From positions 1-64,000 of the forward strand of contig JAPORQ010000045.1 of the NCBI GenBank assembly GCA_026710155.1: a stretch of 64,000 nt of DNA. Reading direction: 5' to 3'. Position numbers and translations under genes: made by a program. Origin of the DNA: Paracoccaceae bacterium. GTDB taxonomy: Bacteria > Pseudomonadota > Alphaproteobacteria > Rhodobacterales > Rhodobacteraceae. The first letter of the stretch is position 1. The number at the start of each line of letters is the position of its first letter. Below the pieces are notes generated by a model. The model was given only the letters and a program-made list of their open reading frames with translations, did no database searches and was not told the origin of the DNA. Shown here piece by piece: positions 28,973-38,527 of the stretch.

Positions 28973-29401
28973 TCAAGCCAATTTTTGAATGGATTCAAAT
29001 GAATTGCTGCCAAACTCATCCATCAACTGGTTGAACGATATCCCGTTCTTCAATACCCCAGCAACAAACTCGGAGTTATGGACTTGAATATACTCATACC
29101 ACCTTTCTCTTCAATCCCTTGACTTTATGTCTTCTTGAGTGGCATCGTCCCTTCCTTGTTTGTACTTCTGGACAACCGCACGACCAAGCACCCGAATATC
29201 ATCTGGGTTATTTACAAACCTGACATCTCGTCGTGATTGAATTTAATGGTGGTACAGCTTCATCTTGATTGACACTGAATATTGCTAAGACCAAACTTCC
29301 TGCGCCATAAACGACTGCCTTCCGAATATATGGAAAATATATCGTTGCAAGAATTGGGATAGCCATCAAAACAATAGTGTCAGAATACTGGAAATAAACA
29401 T
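28973..29401 (-). pseudogene. Decayed gene for a small one-helix membrane protein, family unknown
   Basis: ATG 29401 begins MFISSILTLL. After a frame change the text continues as a hydrophobic and then polar protein (MAIPILATIYFPYIRKAVVY, GSLVLAIFSVNQDEAVPP); after a second frame change near 29235 it continues DVRFVNNPDDIRVLGRAVVQKYKQGRD, crosses an in-frame TGA, and ends WYEYIQVHNSEFVAGVLKNG ... SFESIQKLA at TGA 28973. Protein-like sequence in three successive frames with two shifts and one stop is the mark of a decayed gene. The start overlaps the stop of the upstream remnant as TGATG. Confidence 0.5.
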
Positions 29402-29631
29402 CACTGATTCTTTACTGAAATTTCTCGGACGGTGATTTTGGTGATAGGTTGAAACCCTATGGCATCTAAGTAAAAACAGATGAAGATCAATATATTTTTT
29501 CCAAACCAAATCAATGTTGGCGATATTGTGGCTACGGAACAGAATATCTAGAGCTAAAGGTTGTTATTATCCTCTCAAGAATTGCTATTGACAGGTGCAA
29601 AAAGGTCAATATTGAAAGCTCCCAACGTCAT
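29401..29631 (-). pseudogene. Decayed upstream partner ORF
   Basis: A single frame from ATG 29631 (MTLGAFNIDLFAPVNSNS) to TGA 29401, 76 codons, with three internal stops (TGA, TAG, TAG). After the last of them comes a 48-residue stretch with a hydrophobic run (SPTLIWFGKNILIFICFYLDAIGF) and ITKITVREISVKNQ at the end. The TGATG overlap with the next remnant suggests a former two-gene operon. No family recognised. Confidence 0.35.
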
Positions 29632-29744
29632 AAAATCATCATGCTATCTTAACAATTCTTGCATAAGGCTCTGCTAAAAGTGTAAGGTAACTTTAATTGG
29701 ATAAGCCTATCCAGGCTTAAGAAAGTTATATTGGAGATAAAATC

Positions 29745-31091
29745 ATGATTATTTTTCGTTCATTTATAGCCGGTTCTATTCTTGCATTGGTGGCTACGGC
29801 AGTAGCATCCCAGAATTATGAAATTACTGTCTGGGCCGGTGGTTCGAATGATGCCGACAGTTATAGGTGGGAAGCAATAGAAATTGCCGCCGACCTGTTG
29901 GAGCGTGAAATGGCAATTCAAGGCGAAGAAATTAACATAACCGTACAAAGCAAAGGAGATTTTGGCAATTGGGGTGATTTCAAGCAAGCTGTGGCACTTG
30001 CGGCAGAGGCTGGAACAGCACCACATATCGTGGTCACTTCACACCTGGATATTGCTCCATGGTCTGAAGCTGGGCATATCGTACCCATAGAGGATTATGT
30101 TGATCTTGATGCCTGGCCATTAAACGATATCTATCCCAACCTGATGGAGATTGCATCTTTTGAAGGTGTACAATGGGGAATTCCACAGGATGCTGAGAGC
30201 AGGCCATTTTTCTTCTGGAAAGATACCCTTCGCGGCATCGGTTATACAGATGCAGAGATCAATGAACTACCTGCATTGGTTAATGATGGCAGTTACACCC
30301 TTGCCAATGTCCTTGAAGATGCCAAGAAAGCTGTTGAAATGGGACTTGTCAAGGAGGGATATGGATTCTACCCAAGAGTGAGCAATGGTCCTGATTTTGC
30401 TCAATTCTATCAATCTTTTGGTGGAGAACTTCAGGATCCTGAAACAGGAAATCTGGTGCTCGACAAAGCGGCGATGCAGGATTTTTATCAATTTTTTGTT
30501 GATGCTGTTGCAGCGGGTGTAACACGCAAGAATCACATTGGTACAGACTGGGGACAATGGTATAACGAGGTCGCCAATGGCAAAGCTGCACTTTGGCACG
30601 GAGGAACTTGGCATTATGCCCGATATACAGGCCAGGAAGGAAATGATGATTTCTTTGGAACAATTGCCTTCACTCTGATACCAGCTGGCAATGATAGAGG
30701 ACAAGCCAATACAATCACACATCCCTTGGTCTATCTCATTACTGATCAAGAAGATGATAGTGCAGAAGAAATTGCTGCTCGTTTGGTTCAGATTGCATCT
30801 GGTCCTCGGCTCAACTCTCTACATGCTATCAAATCAGCGCATCTCGGAATTGCCCATCAACAATCAAATGTTGAACTTTATGCAAATGACCGATGGGCGG
30901 CAGAAGCGACAGAACGACTGCTCGCAACAGCCAATTCACAACCAAATCATTTGGGTTACGGTACTTACGCAGAAGCCATGTGGAAAGGACTTGAAGCATC
31001 CTCGACTGGTGCCGAAACTCCCGAAGAAGCTGTCGAACAACTCGAGGAAGAATTGATTACCAAACTTGGTGATGCTCTCATTGTCCGTTGA
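29745..31091 (+). CDS. ABC transporter extracellular solute-binding protein (family 1)
   Basis: 448 residues with a signal peptide (about 1-22, AVASQNYEITVW). The fold is that of the sugar and glycerol-3-phosphate binding family: ITVWAGGSNDADSY near the N-terminus, GVQWGIPQDAESRPFFFWKDTL, and ALWHGGTWHYARY later. It is first in a five-gene unit ending in a phosphodiesterase, so the ligand may be a glycerophosphodiester or related glycoside (inference). A GGAG ribosome-binding site precedes ATG 29745. A stem-loop follows its stop codon. Confidence 0.92.
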   Translation: MIIFRSFIAGSILALVATAVASQNYEITVWAGGSNDADSYRWEAIEIAADLLEREMAIQGEEINITVQSKGDFGNWGDFKQAVALAAEAGTAPHIVVTSHLDIAPWSEAGHIVPIEDYVDLDAWPLNDIYPNLMEIASFEGVQWGIPQDAESRPFFFWKDTLRGIGYTDAEINELPALVNDGSYTLANVLEDAKKAVEMGLVKEGYGFYPRVSNGPDFAQFYQSFGGELQDPETGNLVLDKAAMQDFYQFFVDAVAAGVTRKNHIGTDWGQWYNEVANGKAALWHGGTWHYARYTGQEGNDDFFGTIAFTLIPAGNDRGQANTITHPLVYLITDQEDDSAEEIAARLVQIASGPRLNSLHAIKSAHLGIAHQQSNVELYANDRWAAEATERLLATANSQPNHLGYGTYAEAMWKGLEASSTGAETPEEAVEQLEEELITKLGDALIVR

Positions 31092-31107
31092 TGGTGATTA
31101 GTAAATC

Positions 31108-31135
31108 AATGGCAAGCGGCAAGCCGCTTGCCATT
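31108..31135 (+). promoter_or_regulatory. Perfect stem-loop after the ABC binding-protein gene
   Basis: AATGGCAAGCGG pairs fully with CCGCTTGCCATT around the tetraloop CAAG (12-bp stem). It lies 17 bp after the stop and 19 bp before the permease start, with no U run. It should stabilise the receptor message and reduce read-through to the membrane subunits (inference). Confidence 0.85.
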
Positions 31136-31153
31136 ATGATCTGAAAATAGAAC

Positions 31154-32458
31154 ATGGTGCCCAAGGTCAATTGGCTAAGTCTGGTTTTTCTTGGCCCGGC
31201 AATCTTGGCCGTGCTGCTGTTTTTTCTTGCTCCTGTGGTAATGACCGGGTTCTTTGCCTTCACCAACATGAGCACATCAACCGGTGTCTCGGGTGGTGAT
31301 TACATTCTGGGCCAAGGAGAAATTCGTGAATTGCGTGAGGAAGGCTTGGCAACAAGCATTCTTGATCAGATCGAAAGTGCTGGCTATCAAGTTGACGATA
31401 CTGGTTTAATTGCCCTTGCGGAACTGACTAATCAAGCAACCGCAGATGAACTTCGTTCTCTCTATGAAGGAGTCCGTTTCAATAATCGTCGCGATATGGA
31501 ACGGGCATTGAAGAATCTTCAACAAAATGCCATTAGATCAACCAGGGATCGGAAAGCAGCGGCCCAACTCTTCAAGCGTTCTATTCTGAACGAACGATAT
31601 GACACTGAAGTAGCATTTCGTACTGCCTTGGCTGAAAACAATATCCCACCTGAGGATCACGACACTCTGGTCCAAAAAAGCTACACCGGCTGGACATGGA
31701 CCAGTAAAAATTTTCAACTCTTATTTACGCTACCTTCAACCTGGCGATATGCTATCAATACATTTATTTACGTGGGTCTGACACTGACATTCAGTGTCGG
31801 ATTCGGTCTTTTTCTTGCAGTTACAACATTTTATCTTCCTGAGGCACAGGCAACAACCATTAGAGCAATTTGGTTCTTGCCCAGAATACTCCCTCCAGTG
31901 CTCTATGTACTAATGTGGCGCTGGTTTACATGGGATACTGGGTTTATTTCTACGGTAACCCAATGGTTTGGCATGGACTCGAAAAACTGGATGCTCGACA
32001 CGGCCTACCATGCTTGGCTTGTTATTGTACTCATTAATGGCTTTGTGGGTACATCAATGGGCATGATCATTTTTGCTTCGGCCATCCGATCTATCCCTAC
32101 TGCCATGCTTTACGCTGCCGAGGTGGACGGTGCCAATCGTTGGCAACAGGTGCGGTACATTATCCTTCCCCAACTGCGGTGGCCTATCCTGTTCATTACT
32201 ACCTACCAGACCCTTTCCCTGCTTACCTCATTTGAATACATCTTGTTGTCAACTGATGGCGGTCCTGGCCGCTCTACCGAAGTCTGGGCTCTGGCAGCCT
32301 TTCACACAGCACTCAATAATTATGGTGGTAATCTGGAATATGGTTTGGGGGCCGCTTTCGCATTGGCACTTGTCCTCATAGGGATTCTTGCCAGCCTTTT
32401 GTACTTCAAGCTGTTCAATTTCCGTAACTTGATTACCAAACCATTAATTGAGGGATAG
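31154..32458 (+). CDS. ABC transporter permease (MalF-like) with a large domain after helix 1
   Basis: 434 residues. Helix 1 spans about residues 8-34, then a hydrophilic charged region of roughly 140 residues (about 40-185, with EIRELREEGLA, SLYEGVRFNNRRDMERALKNL), then five more helices. The permease signature EAA loop reads AAEVDGANRWQQVRYIILPQLRWP (about 317-340). In MalF the large insertion sits between helices 3 and 4, so this placement between helices 1 and 2 is different. It pairs with the next permease. Confidence 0.9.
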   Translation: MVPKVNWLSLVFLGPAILAVLLFFLAPVVMTGFFAFTNMSTSTGVSGGDYILGQGEIRELREEGLATSILDQIESAGYQVDDTGLIALAELTNQATADELRSLYEGVRFNNRRDMERALKNLQQNAIRSTRDRKAAAQLFKRSILNERYDTEVAFRTALAENNIPPEDHDTLVQKSYTGWTWTSKNFQLLFTLPSTWRYAINTFIYVGLTLTFSVGFGLFLAVTTFYLPEAQATTIRAIWFLPRILPPVLYVLMWRWFTWDTGFISTVTQWFGMDSKNWMLDTAYHAWLVIVLINGFVGTSMGMIIFASAIRSIPTAMLYAAEVDGANRWQQVRYIILPQLRWPILFITTYQTLSLLTSFEYILLSTDGGPGRSTEVWALAAFHTALNNYGGNLEYGLGAAFALALVLIGILASLLYFKLFNFRNLITKPLIEG

Positions 32459-32462
32459 GCTT

Positions 32463-33290
32463 ATGGTTAGCAAGTATCGAAACTGGCCAATTTTGGTTGT
32501 CTTGAGCATTTTGTCTTTACCTCTGGTCATCATGTGTTTTTACTCAATTATTGATGCGTTCACCAATACACGTCCTGGTTCATTGATACCGAATGAATTC
32601 ACCATCCAGCATTTTCGTTTTCTGTGGGAATCGATTGACAGCGGTCGAGCCAGTGCCTGGGTTGCAGCGTTGAATACTTTTATATTTGCATCCAGCACGG
32701 CTCTTCTCATCACCGCGGTCTCCCTGACTGCAGCTTATGCCTTGTCGCGCCTTAATTTTCCAGCCCGGGGCTTTTTCCTTGCCGGGCTTATTATTTTGCA
32801 TGCCTTTCCGACGATTACCTTAATCATTGCAATCTTCCTGATCTTGCAAATACTTGGTCTTTACAACACCTTGCTCGGAGTGATTATGGTAAAAATGGCT
32901 CTTGAATTGCCTTTTGGCATCTGGATTATGAAAGGATTTTATGACACCGTTCCCTGGGAAATCGAGATGGCTGGAGTTCAGGACGGGGCAAGCCGTTTCC
33001 ATGTCTGGTGGAAACTTGTTCTACCCCAGGTTCAGCCTGGGCTGATGGCACTCATGCTTTTTTCTTTCCTATCAGGTTGGTCGGAATATGTCCTGCCATT
33101 GGTACTGGCTCCGGGATCGGATACCCAAATGCTCTCGACCTATCTTGATGCCCTGATCGCCGATGATACGAAAACGGACTTTAACCTGTTCAAGGCAGTC
33201 GGTCTGTTCTATGCGGCACCAGTGCTCGTGATTTACCTGTTTTTCCAAAAACATCTCATGAACATTTACGGAGGAGGCACCAAAGGCTAA
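32463..33290 (+). CDS. ABC transporter permease (MalG-like)
   Basis: 275 residues with six helices. The EAA loop is EMAGVQDGASRFHVWWKLVLPQVQPG (about residues 168-193). I take ATG 32463 (MVSKYRNW); an upstream TTG at 32448 overlaps the previous gene. Its stop codon TAA overlaps the start of the ATPase gene (TAATG), indicating translational coupling. Confidence 0.92.
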   Translation: MVSKYRNWPILVVLSILSLPLVIMCFYSIIDAFTNTRPGSLIPNEFTIQHFRFLWESIDSGRASAWVAALNTFIFASSTALLITAVSLTAAYALSRLNFPARGFFLAGLIILHAFPTITLIIAIFLILQILGLYNTLLGVIMVKMALELPFGIWIMKGFYDTVPWEIEMAGVQDGASRFHVWWKLVLPQVQPGLMALMLFSFLSGWSEYVLPLVLAPGSDTQMLSTYLDALIADDTKTDFNLFKAVGLFYAAPVLVIYLFFQKHLMNIYGGGTKG

Positions 33291-34291
33291 TGAAACTTGA
33301 ACTTCACAATTTTTCCAAGAATTTTGGTGATATTTCTGTCATCAAGAACATGAACTTGAAGATCGAAAGTGGTCAGATGTTGGCACTTTTAGGTCCTTCA
33401 GGATGCGGCAAATCTACCACACTTCTTGCCATTTGTGGAATCCATCGTATTGATGGCGGGTATCTGCTTTTTGGAGAACGTGATGTCACGGATGTGCCTT
33501 CCCAAAAGCGTAATGTCGGTGTTGTTTTCCAAAACTATGCATTGTATCCACATATGTCGGTCTATGACAATATCGCCTTTCCATTGAAGGTTCAGAAAAC
33601 ATCTGGGGATGAATTAGACCGAAGGGTCAGGAAATTCGCTGAATTGGTTCGCATTGAATCCTTGCTTAACCGTCGGCCTGCCCATCTTTCTGGTGGACAG
33701 CAGCAACGGGTAGCACTGGCTCGCGCTCTGGTCAGAGAACCAGACTTTCTCCTACTCGATGAACCTCTGGCTAATCTTGATGCCAAACTCCGTCTTGAAA
33801 TGCGTTCGGAAATTCGGCGATTGCAACAGGAAACAGGACTTACAGCAGTCCTTGTAACCCACGACCAGGTAGAGGCCATGTCGATTTGTGACAAGATAGC
33901 CATCATGAATAATGGGAAAATAGTTCAGATTGACCAACCAAAAGACATGTATAAGAGCCCTGTGGATAAATTTGTGGCCGGCTTTCTGGGCAATCCACCA
34001 ATTTCTTTTGTTGACCGCTCCACTCTTCCTCTTGAACTGGGTAAAAACACAATTGAAGTCGGTATCCGCCCGGAACATTTCGGACCCCAGTTTGGTACCG
34101 GATTGCAAGGTAAAGTCCATTTTGTTGAAGCACAAGGCAGAGAGGAATTGGTTGAAGTCGCCTTGCCAAGTGGTGAAATAGTCCGTTCGGTCCAGCCATC
34201 AAACGCTGGGTTTTACAAGGGTATGGATATAGATTGGGGATTTGATGAGAATCATCTTCTCTTTTTTGACAGGGCAGGAACAAGAATTTGA
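33290..34291 (+). CDS. ABC transporter ATP-binding protein (MalK/UgpC type)
   Basis: 333 residues. Walker A GPSGCGKST (about 38-46), Q-loop VVFQNYALYPHM, signature LSGGQQQRVALARALVR, Walker B LLLDEPLANLD, and H-loop VTHDQVEAMS are all consensus. A C-terminal TOBE-like regulatory part begins near residue 235 (IEVGIRPEHF). As a homodimer it powers the two permeases upstream. The stop overlaps the start of the phosphodiesterase gene (TGATG). Confidence 0.95.
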   Translation: MKLELHNFSKNFGDISVIKNMNLKIESGQMLALLGPSGCGKSTTLLAICGIHRIDGGYLLFGERDVTDVPSQKRNVGVVFQNYALYPHMSVYDNIAFPLKVQKTSGDELDRRVRKFAELVRIESLLNRRPAHLSGGQQQRVALARALVREPDFLLLDEPLANLDAKLRLEMRSEIRRLQQETGLTAVLVTHDQVEAMSICDKIAIMNNGKIVQIDQPKDMYKSPVDKFVAGFLGNPPISFVDRSTLPLELGKNTIEVGIRPEHFGPQFGTGLQGKVHFVEAQGREELVEVALPSGEIVRSVQPSNAGFYKGMDIDWGFDENHLLFFDRAGTRI

Positions 34292-35718
34292 TGGACTGGA
34301 AAAATCCTTCCCGGCCATATGCTATTGCTCATCGCGGGGCTAGCGCCTATGCACCCGAAGGCAGTATTGAAGCCTACCGAAAAGCATCGCAGCTTGGCGC
34401 TGATTTTTGGGAAATCGATATTCGCATGGCCTCATGCAAGACATTGGTTTGTTGCCATGACGCCAACTTGCCAGATGGAACGGCTGTCGCCAAACTTTCG
34501 GCGGTCGAACTCGCAGCATTGAAAGTAGCTGTACCGCTAAACGAGGTATTGATGCTAGGACTAAAACTCGGTGCGGGCATATATGCTGAAATCAAGGATA
34601 TGAATGCACTGCTGCCGACTCTTGATGCACTTAAATCCTACGGAATTCAACGTGCTGTCATTGGCTCATTTGACCAGAATGCCAGCCGTATTCTAGGCAA
34701 TCTCGAATGCCCCTTCCTGCGGTCGGTCCTGGTTCCCCTTGGTGCAGATCCGTTTGCTTATGCCAAAGATACAGATATTGTTCACCTATGTTGGGAAAAT
34801 ATGACGCAGCGGGAGAATGTCCTTGATAATGGTTTTTTTTCTGAAGCACATCGCTTGGGTTACAAGATAGTTCTTTGGAACGAGGACAGTCCTCATCACA
34901 TGAACATGCTCCGACATCTCCCGGTATTTGGCATTTGTTCCGATAGGCCAGAACTGGTTCATCCTTTTCTACCACCTGCCAATTGGCCATTGAACATTGT
35001 TTGTCATCGCGGTGCAACGGAGTTTACACCCGAAAACACTCTTGCTGCCGTACATTGTGGTTTGGCAGCTGGATTCCAGTATATTGAAATTGATGTCCGT
35101 ACCAGTCGCGATGGCTCACTTGTTGTGATGCATGATGAAACTCTTGATCGAACCACCAATGGCATTGGTTCAGTCAGTTCATGCAATGAAGATATGTTGC
35201 TAAATCTTGACGCTGGAAGCTGGCTGAGTACCCATTTTAGCAATGAGACAGTACCAAGTCTCGACAATGTTCTTGAACTGACGAAATACTACGGTGGAAA
35301 TCTGTATGTTGAAATAAAATCGGCTGATCCAAAACAGGTCCTGGCAACTATCGAAGAATGGGAAATGCTACCTAATTGTTTCTTTTGGTCCTTTGATTAT
35401 CCGACCATGGAGAAACTTCGTCTGATGAATTCAGATACACGGGTTATGGTTCGCCGTCAGGATTACAGTGCCCTTGAAGAAGTATTTCAGAATTTTACCC
35501 CCGAGATCATTGAATTCACACTTGCCGATGATTGGGGTGAAATCGCCTACTGTCAAGCAAGGGGAGCCCATGTCATGATTGTCTATTCAGGATGGGATAC
35601 AGTCATTTTTGATTGTTTGATTGAGGCCAAACCGGATTATCTCAATCTCCACTTTCCATTTGCATTTCGCAATCATCTGCAACAAAGATCCGAATTGTAC
35701 CAAGACGAATTTTTATAA
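34291..35718 (+). CDS. Two-domain glycerophosphodiester phosphodiesterase
   Basis: 475 residues made of two GDPD barrels in tandem. Domain 1 (about 8-230): AIAHRGASAYAPEGS, WEIDIR, VCCHD. Domain 2 (about 233-465): VCHRGATEFTPENT, IEIDVRTSRDGSLVVMHDETLDRTTNGIG, YVEIKS. Only domain 2 has the full DETLDRTTNG block; domain 1 has a shortened DANLPDGTAV there and may be impaired. The family cleaves glycerophosphodiesters to glycerol-3-phosphate and an alcohol. No signal peptide, so it acts in the cytoplasm on imported material, as UgpQ does. It is last in the ABC operon. Confidence 0.9.
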   Translation: MDWKNPSRPYAIAHRGASAYAPEGSIEAYRKASQLGADFWEIDIRMASCKTLVCCHDANLPDGTAVAKLSAVELAALKVAVPLNEVLMLGLKLGAGIYAEIKDMNALLPTLDALKSYGIQRAVIGSFDQNASRILGNLECPFLRSVLVPLGADPFAYAKDTDIVHLCWENMTQRENVLDNGFFSEAHRLGYKIVLWNEDSPHHMNMLRHLPVFGICSDRPELVHPFLPPANWPLNIVCHRGATEFTPENTLAAVHCGLAAGFQYIEIDVRTSRDGSLVVMHDETLDRTTNGIGSVSSCNEDMLLNLDAGSWLSTHFSNETVPSLDNVLELTKYYGGNLYVEIKSADPKQVLATIEEWEMLPNCFFWSFDYPTMEKLRLMNSDTRVMVRRQDYSALEEVFQNFTPEIIEFTLADDWGEIAYCQARGAHVMIVYSGWDTVIFDCLIEAKPDYLNLHFPFAFRNHLQQRSELYQDEFL

Positions 35719-36139
35719 TTCTCCCTACTGTTAATTTTTCCGGCGTTCCTTGACCTCACAGATTAGATCTTCTTTTGATATGTCATAACATATCTCAAAA
35801 ATGAGGTCCAAATTCTTAACCATGAATGTTCAGAACAAAATGTTGAATTCAGACTTCCCGACCCCAGAATGAAAATTCTACAGAATTATCCATGTTCCAT
35901 CCCCATGCCAAGGGGGTTTTGAAGGAATCCACCGAATGGAATCGGTGGCCATATTCAAACACACTTTTTTTCACCATGATGTGTCATTTCGAAACTTGAC
36001 CACCTCCCGAACAATCCCCTGATCATGGGAGTTCAGGACTTTTGCCTGTAGCAACATCAATTGCGGCACCGGTCTCTTTCATCCAAAAACAATGGATTCC
36101 AGTTGGTCAAAATCAGTCCTGAGGCCAGGAAATCTGAAA
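35719..36139. other. Gene-free stretch after the phosphodiesterase
   Basis: No credible gene was found on either strand. The only visible structure is a short inverted repeat, CCACCGA and TCGGTGG, around 35930-35950. No terminator with a T run was recognised. Confidence 0.4.
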
Positions 36140-36478
36140 TTACTGTTTGTTCTTGTCAGGAACTACTTGTTCAATTACTTTACTGAAACGGAGTAATCTT
36201 GATTCTTGATTTGGAAATCCAATTATAGAAATTCCTGTTGAGGGAGCACCGGCGGGTATCGTTAAAGTTGGTACATCAATGGGTTGGAAATCTGGTGTTT
36301 CTTAGATTATAAAGATTTTAAGTTGTACAATCATCTCTGTCGTTTGAGACTCTTTCCAAGTTCGAAGGTAGGGCTAGGAAAAAGAAATCCGTCAAAACCA
36401 TTGGTCTTCGCAATAAACATCCTCTCCCAGCATTGTCTTTCTGGTACCACGACCCGTACAGGGGAAGCTATGAAATGG
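36140..36478 (-). pseudogene. Amidase-signature family C-terminal remnant
   Basis: On the minus strand two protein-like pieces in different frames resemble the end of an amidase-signature enzyme: RERMFIAKTNGFDGFLFPSPTF-like text (near 36370-36460) and then PIDVPTLTIPAGAPSTGISIIG with ESRLLRFSKVIEQVV to a TAA at 36140. The catalytic Ser-Ser-Lys part is absent. The upstream limit coincides with a run of ten G at 36482-36491. A broken fragment without function. Confidence 0.55.
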
Positions 36479-36481
36479 ATT

Positions 36482-36491
36482 GGGGGGGGGG
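36482..36491 (+). repeat. Ten-base G tract
   Basis: A run of ten G at the edge of the amidase remnant. Non-coding. Confidence 0.9.
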
Positions 36492-36557
36492 ATTGAATTC
36501 CTAAATTCTAGAAAAAAAGATTTCTCATGAAATTATCCATGGTGGCCGCTTTTGACT

Positions 36558-38078
36558 TTACAGACTGTTTGAATTCAACCAGATCTCGAAATCATCCCTT
36601 TCTTCACTGGAAAGGAAAAGACCATGTTTGGTTCTTCGAAACAGGAAATCGTCGGCAAATTTAGCCATCTCATGTTCAGCGAGCCAATAGGCCTCCCGTT
36701 CATGGAAATGGCCGCCAAAGCACCTGCCCAAGTCGGATTTGTCCCTGACGCCATCCAGGACATCCAATGCTTCCGTTCCATAGGTTGTACCCAAATGCCT
36801 TAGAAGAGGTTCATCCAGAAATCCGTAATTCCTTGCAAATTCACCATACCAGCCGTTGAAATCACCTTGGGGAACATCACCCCCGGGAAGGGGTTTGCCG
36901 GCTGTCCAGGGTGTGCCGGCATTGGGCAGGTGGGGACCAAGCAAATCCAGGACATCCTCGGCCAGAACCCTGTAAGTCGTCAGTTTGCCACCATAGGCAG
37001 AAACTATCGGGAGCTTGCCGTTTACCATGGTCATGTCCAAGTGATAATCCCTTGTTACCCTGGACAGACCCTTCCTGTCATCGCGGCCAAAAAGAGGACG
37101 TACGCCCGAATAGCTGGAAACAACGTCCGCTGGGCCAAATTGCCTTTTGAAATGGCTGTTCAGAATGTCCAGGAGGTAATCCTGCTCCGAAGGTAGAATA
37201 CTTGCCTCCTCGATGGGACCCTCAAGGTGCCTTTCGGTCGTGCCGACAACCGCAAGATCATCAAGATATGGAACAACAAACACAATTCGTCTGTCGGCAT
37301 GCTGCAAAACGTAGGCATGGCTTCCCCGCCACCATTTCCTCAAAATGATGTGGCTTCCCTGAACAAGCTTTAAATCGCCAGGTCTATCCAAACCTGTAAA
37401 TTTGCCGGAATTTGATTTCAACCATGGACCCGTTGCATCAAACAGGATTCTAGCCCTTATTCTTTCCAGAGTCCCGGTTGTCCTGTCCCTGATCGATACA
37501 ACCCAATGGTCCTCATGCGGTTCTGCTCCAATGAATTCTGTCCTGGTCCGTATCACCGCACCATTCCTCCGGGCATCCTTGGCATTCAAGACAACCATCC
37601 GGGCATCATCCGTCCAAACATCCCAGTATCCGTATCCACTTGAATACCGCTCCTTGACTTCAAGACCCTCAGGTGAGGAAGCCAGGTTCACCCGGTCCGT
37701 CGACGGCATCGACCGCCTGCCCCCCAGATGATCATAGACAAACAGACCGGTTCTGATGAGCAGGGGATTCCGAATCTTGTTGTTGTTTATGAATATGAGC
37801 CTCAATGGAAACGAAACATGGGGGGCTATATTGAGAATGACCTCCCGCTCGATCAGGGACTTTCTCACCAGGCTGAACTCAAACTGCTCAAGATATCGCA
37901 ATCCACCATGAATGAACTTGGTGGTTCTGGAGGAAGTCCCTTCGGCCAGGTCATCCTTTTCACAAAGCATCACCGAAGCCCCTCGACCAGAGGCGTCCCT
38001 GGCGACACCTGCACCGTTTATACCTCCACCAAGGATAAACAGGTCAAGTGCTTGATTTGTGTTCAATTGTTGCTCCAA
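36558..38078 (-). CDS. glpD: Aerobic glycerol-3-phosphate dehydrogenase
   Basis: 506-residue membrane-associated flavoenzyme oxidising glycerol-3-phosphate to dihydroxyacetone phosphate, feeding electrons to the quinone pool. FAD motif LFILGGGINGAGVARDASGRG (about 13-33), SSRTTKFIHGGLRYLEQ, and a GlpD C-terminal region with a KLTTYRVLAED segment. It lies downstream of the glycerol-type ABC importer on the same strand, after a 449-bp gap. Both transport systems in this region plausibly supply its substrate (inference). Confidence 0.96.
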   Translation of the reverse strand: MEQQLNTNQALDLFILGGGINGAGVARDASGRGASVMLCEKDDLAEGTSSRTTKFIHGGLRYLEQFEFSLVRKSLIEREVILNIAPHVSFPLRLIFINNNKIRNPLLIRTGLFVYDHLGGRRSMPSTDRVNLASSPEGLEVKERYSSGYGYWDVWTDDARMVVLNAKDARRNGAVIRTRTEFIGAEPHEDHWVVSIRDRTTGTLERIRARILFDATGPWLKSNSGKFTGLDRPGDLKLVQGSHIILRKWWRGSHAYVLQHADRRIVFVVPYLDDLAVVGTTERHLEGPIEEASILPSEQDYLLDILNSHFKRQFGPADVVSSYSGVRPLFGRDDRKGLSRVTRDYHLDMTMVNGKLPIVSAYGGKLTTYRVLAEDVLDLLGPHLPNAGTPWTAGKPLPGGDVPQGDFNGWYGEFARNYGFLDEPLLRHLGTTYGTEALDVLDGVRDKSDLGRCFGGHFHEREAYWLAEHEMAKFADDFLFRRTKHGLFLSSEERDDFEIWLNSNSL

Positions 38079-38527
38079 TGTTTTCCTTTCTGCGGAAAAT
38101 CAGGTGGATGGTCTTGGTTTGATTGTCAAGCCATCAAAAGATTATTGGCCTTGAGAAATTCCAGCATGGTTTCTGGAGTTTGAATCATGAGCCATGAAAT
38201 GACAAATCCAGTCTGTCCCCCAAAAATGTTGCTCAAAAAAATCTATTTCATTAAACCACTAGGTCAAGGAGAAGAAAAGAAATTATGTGGATCAAATAAC
38301 TTCGGGATGTTGTCATTCAAATCCCTTATTTGGATTTGAACAATTATTCAAACAAGGATTTGGGTTGATTGCAACCTACTAATGAAAATGTCATTCCTTG
38401 AAGATTGGTGCTTTGATTTAATCCCGAAAGTCCTGGGGCAGGTTTTGGAATTAGTTGGGGCGTAAGACAAGGTTCTTCAGCTCATGAACGGATTTAACCA
38501 TGTCCTGACCAAAACAACCTGCAAGGG
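38079..38527. other. Gap between the ABC importer operon and glpD
   Basis: 449 bp without a convincing reading frame. AT-rich blocks around 38220-38400 could hold a glpD promoter for the minus strand, but I do not see clear -35/-10 boxes or an operator. No glycerol kinase gene is present. Confidence 0.4.

Noticed and set aside
31108-31135. Rho-independent terminator
   Set aside because: The stem is strong, but no U run follows and the downstream genes clearly belong to the same unit.
38450-38527. Possible short gene downstream of DUF2160 on the minus strand
   Set aside because: A brief frame ending in HELKNLVLRPN has no ribosome-binding site and no family match.
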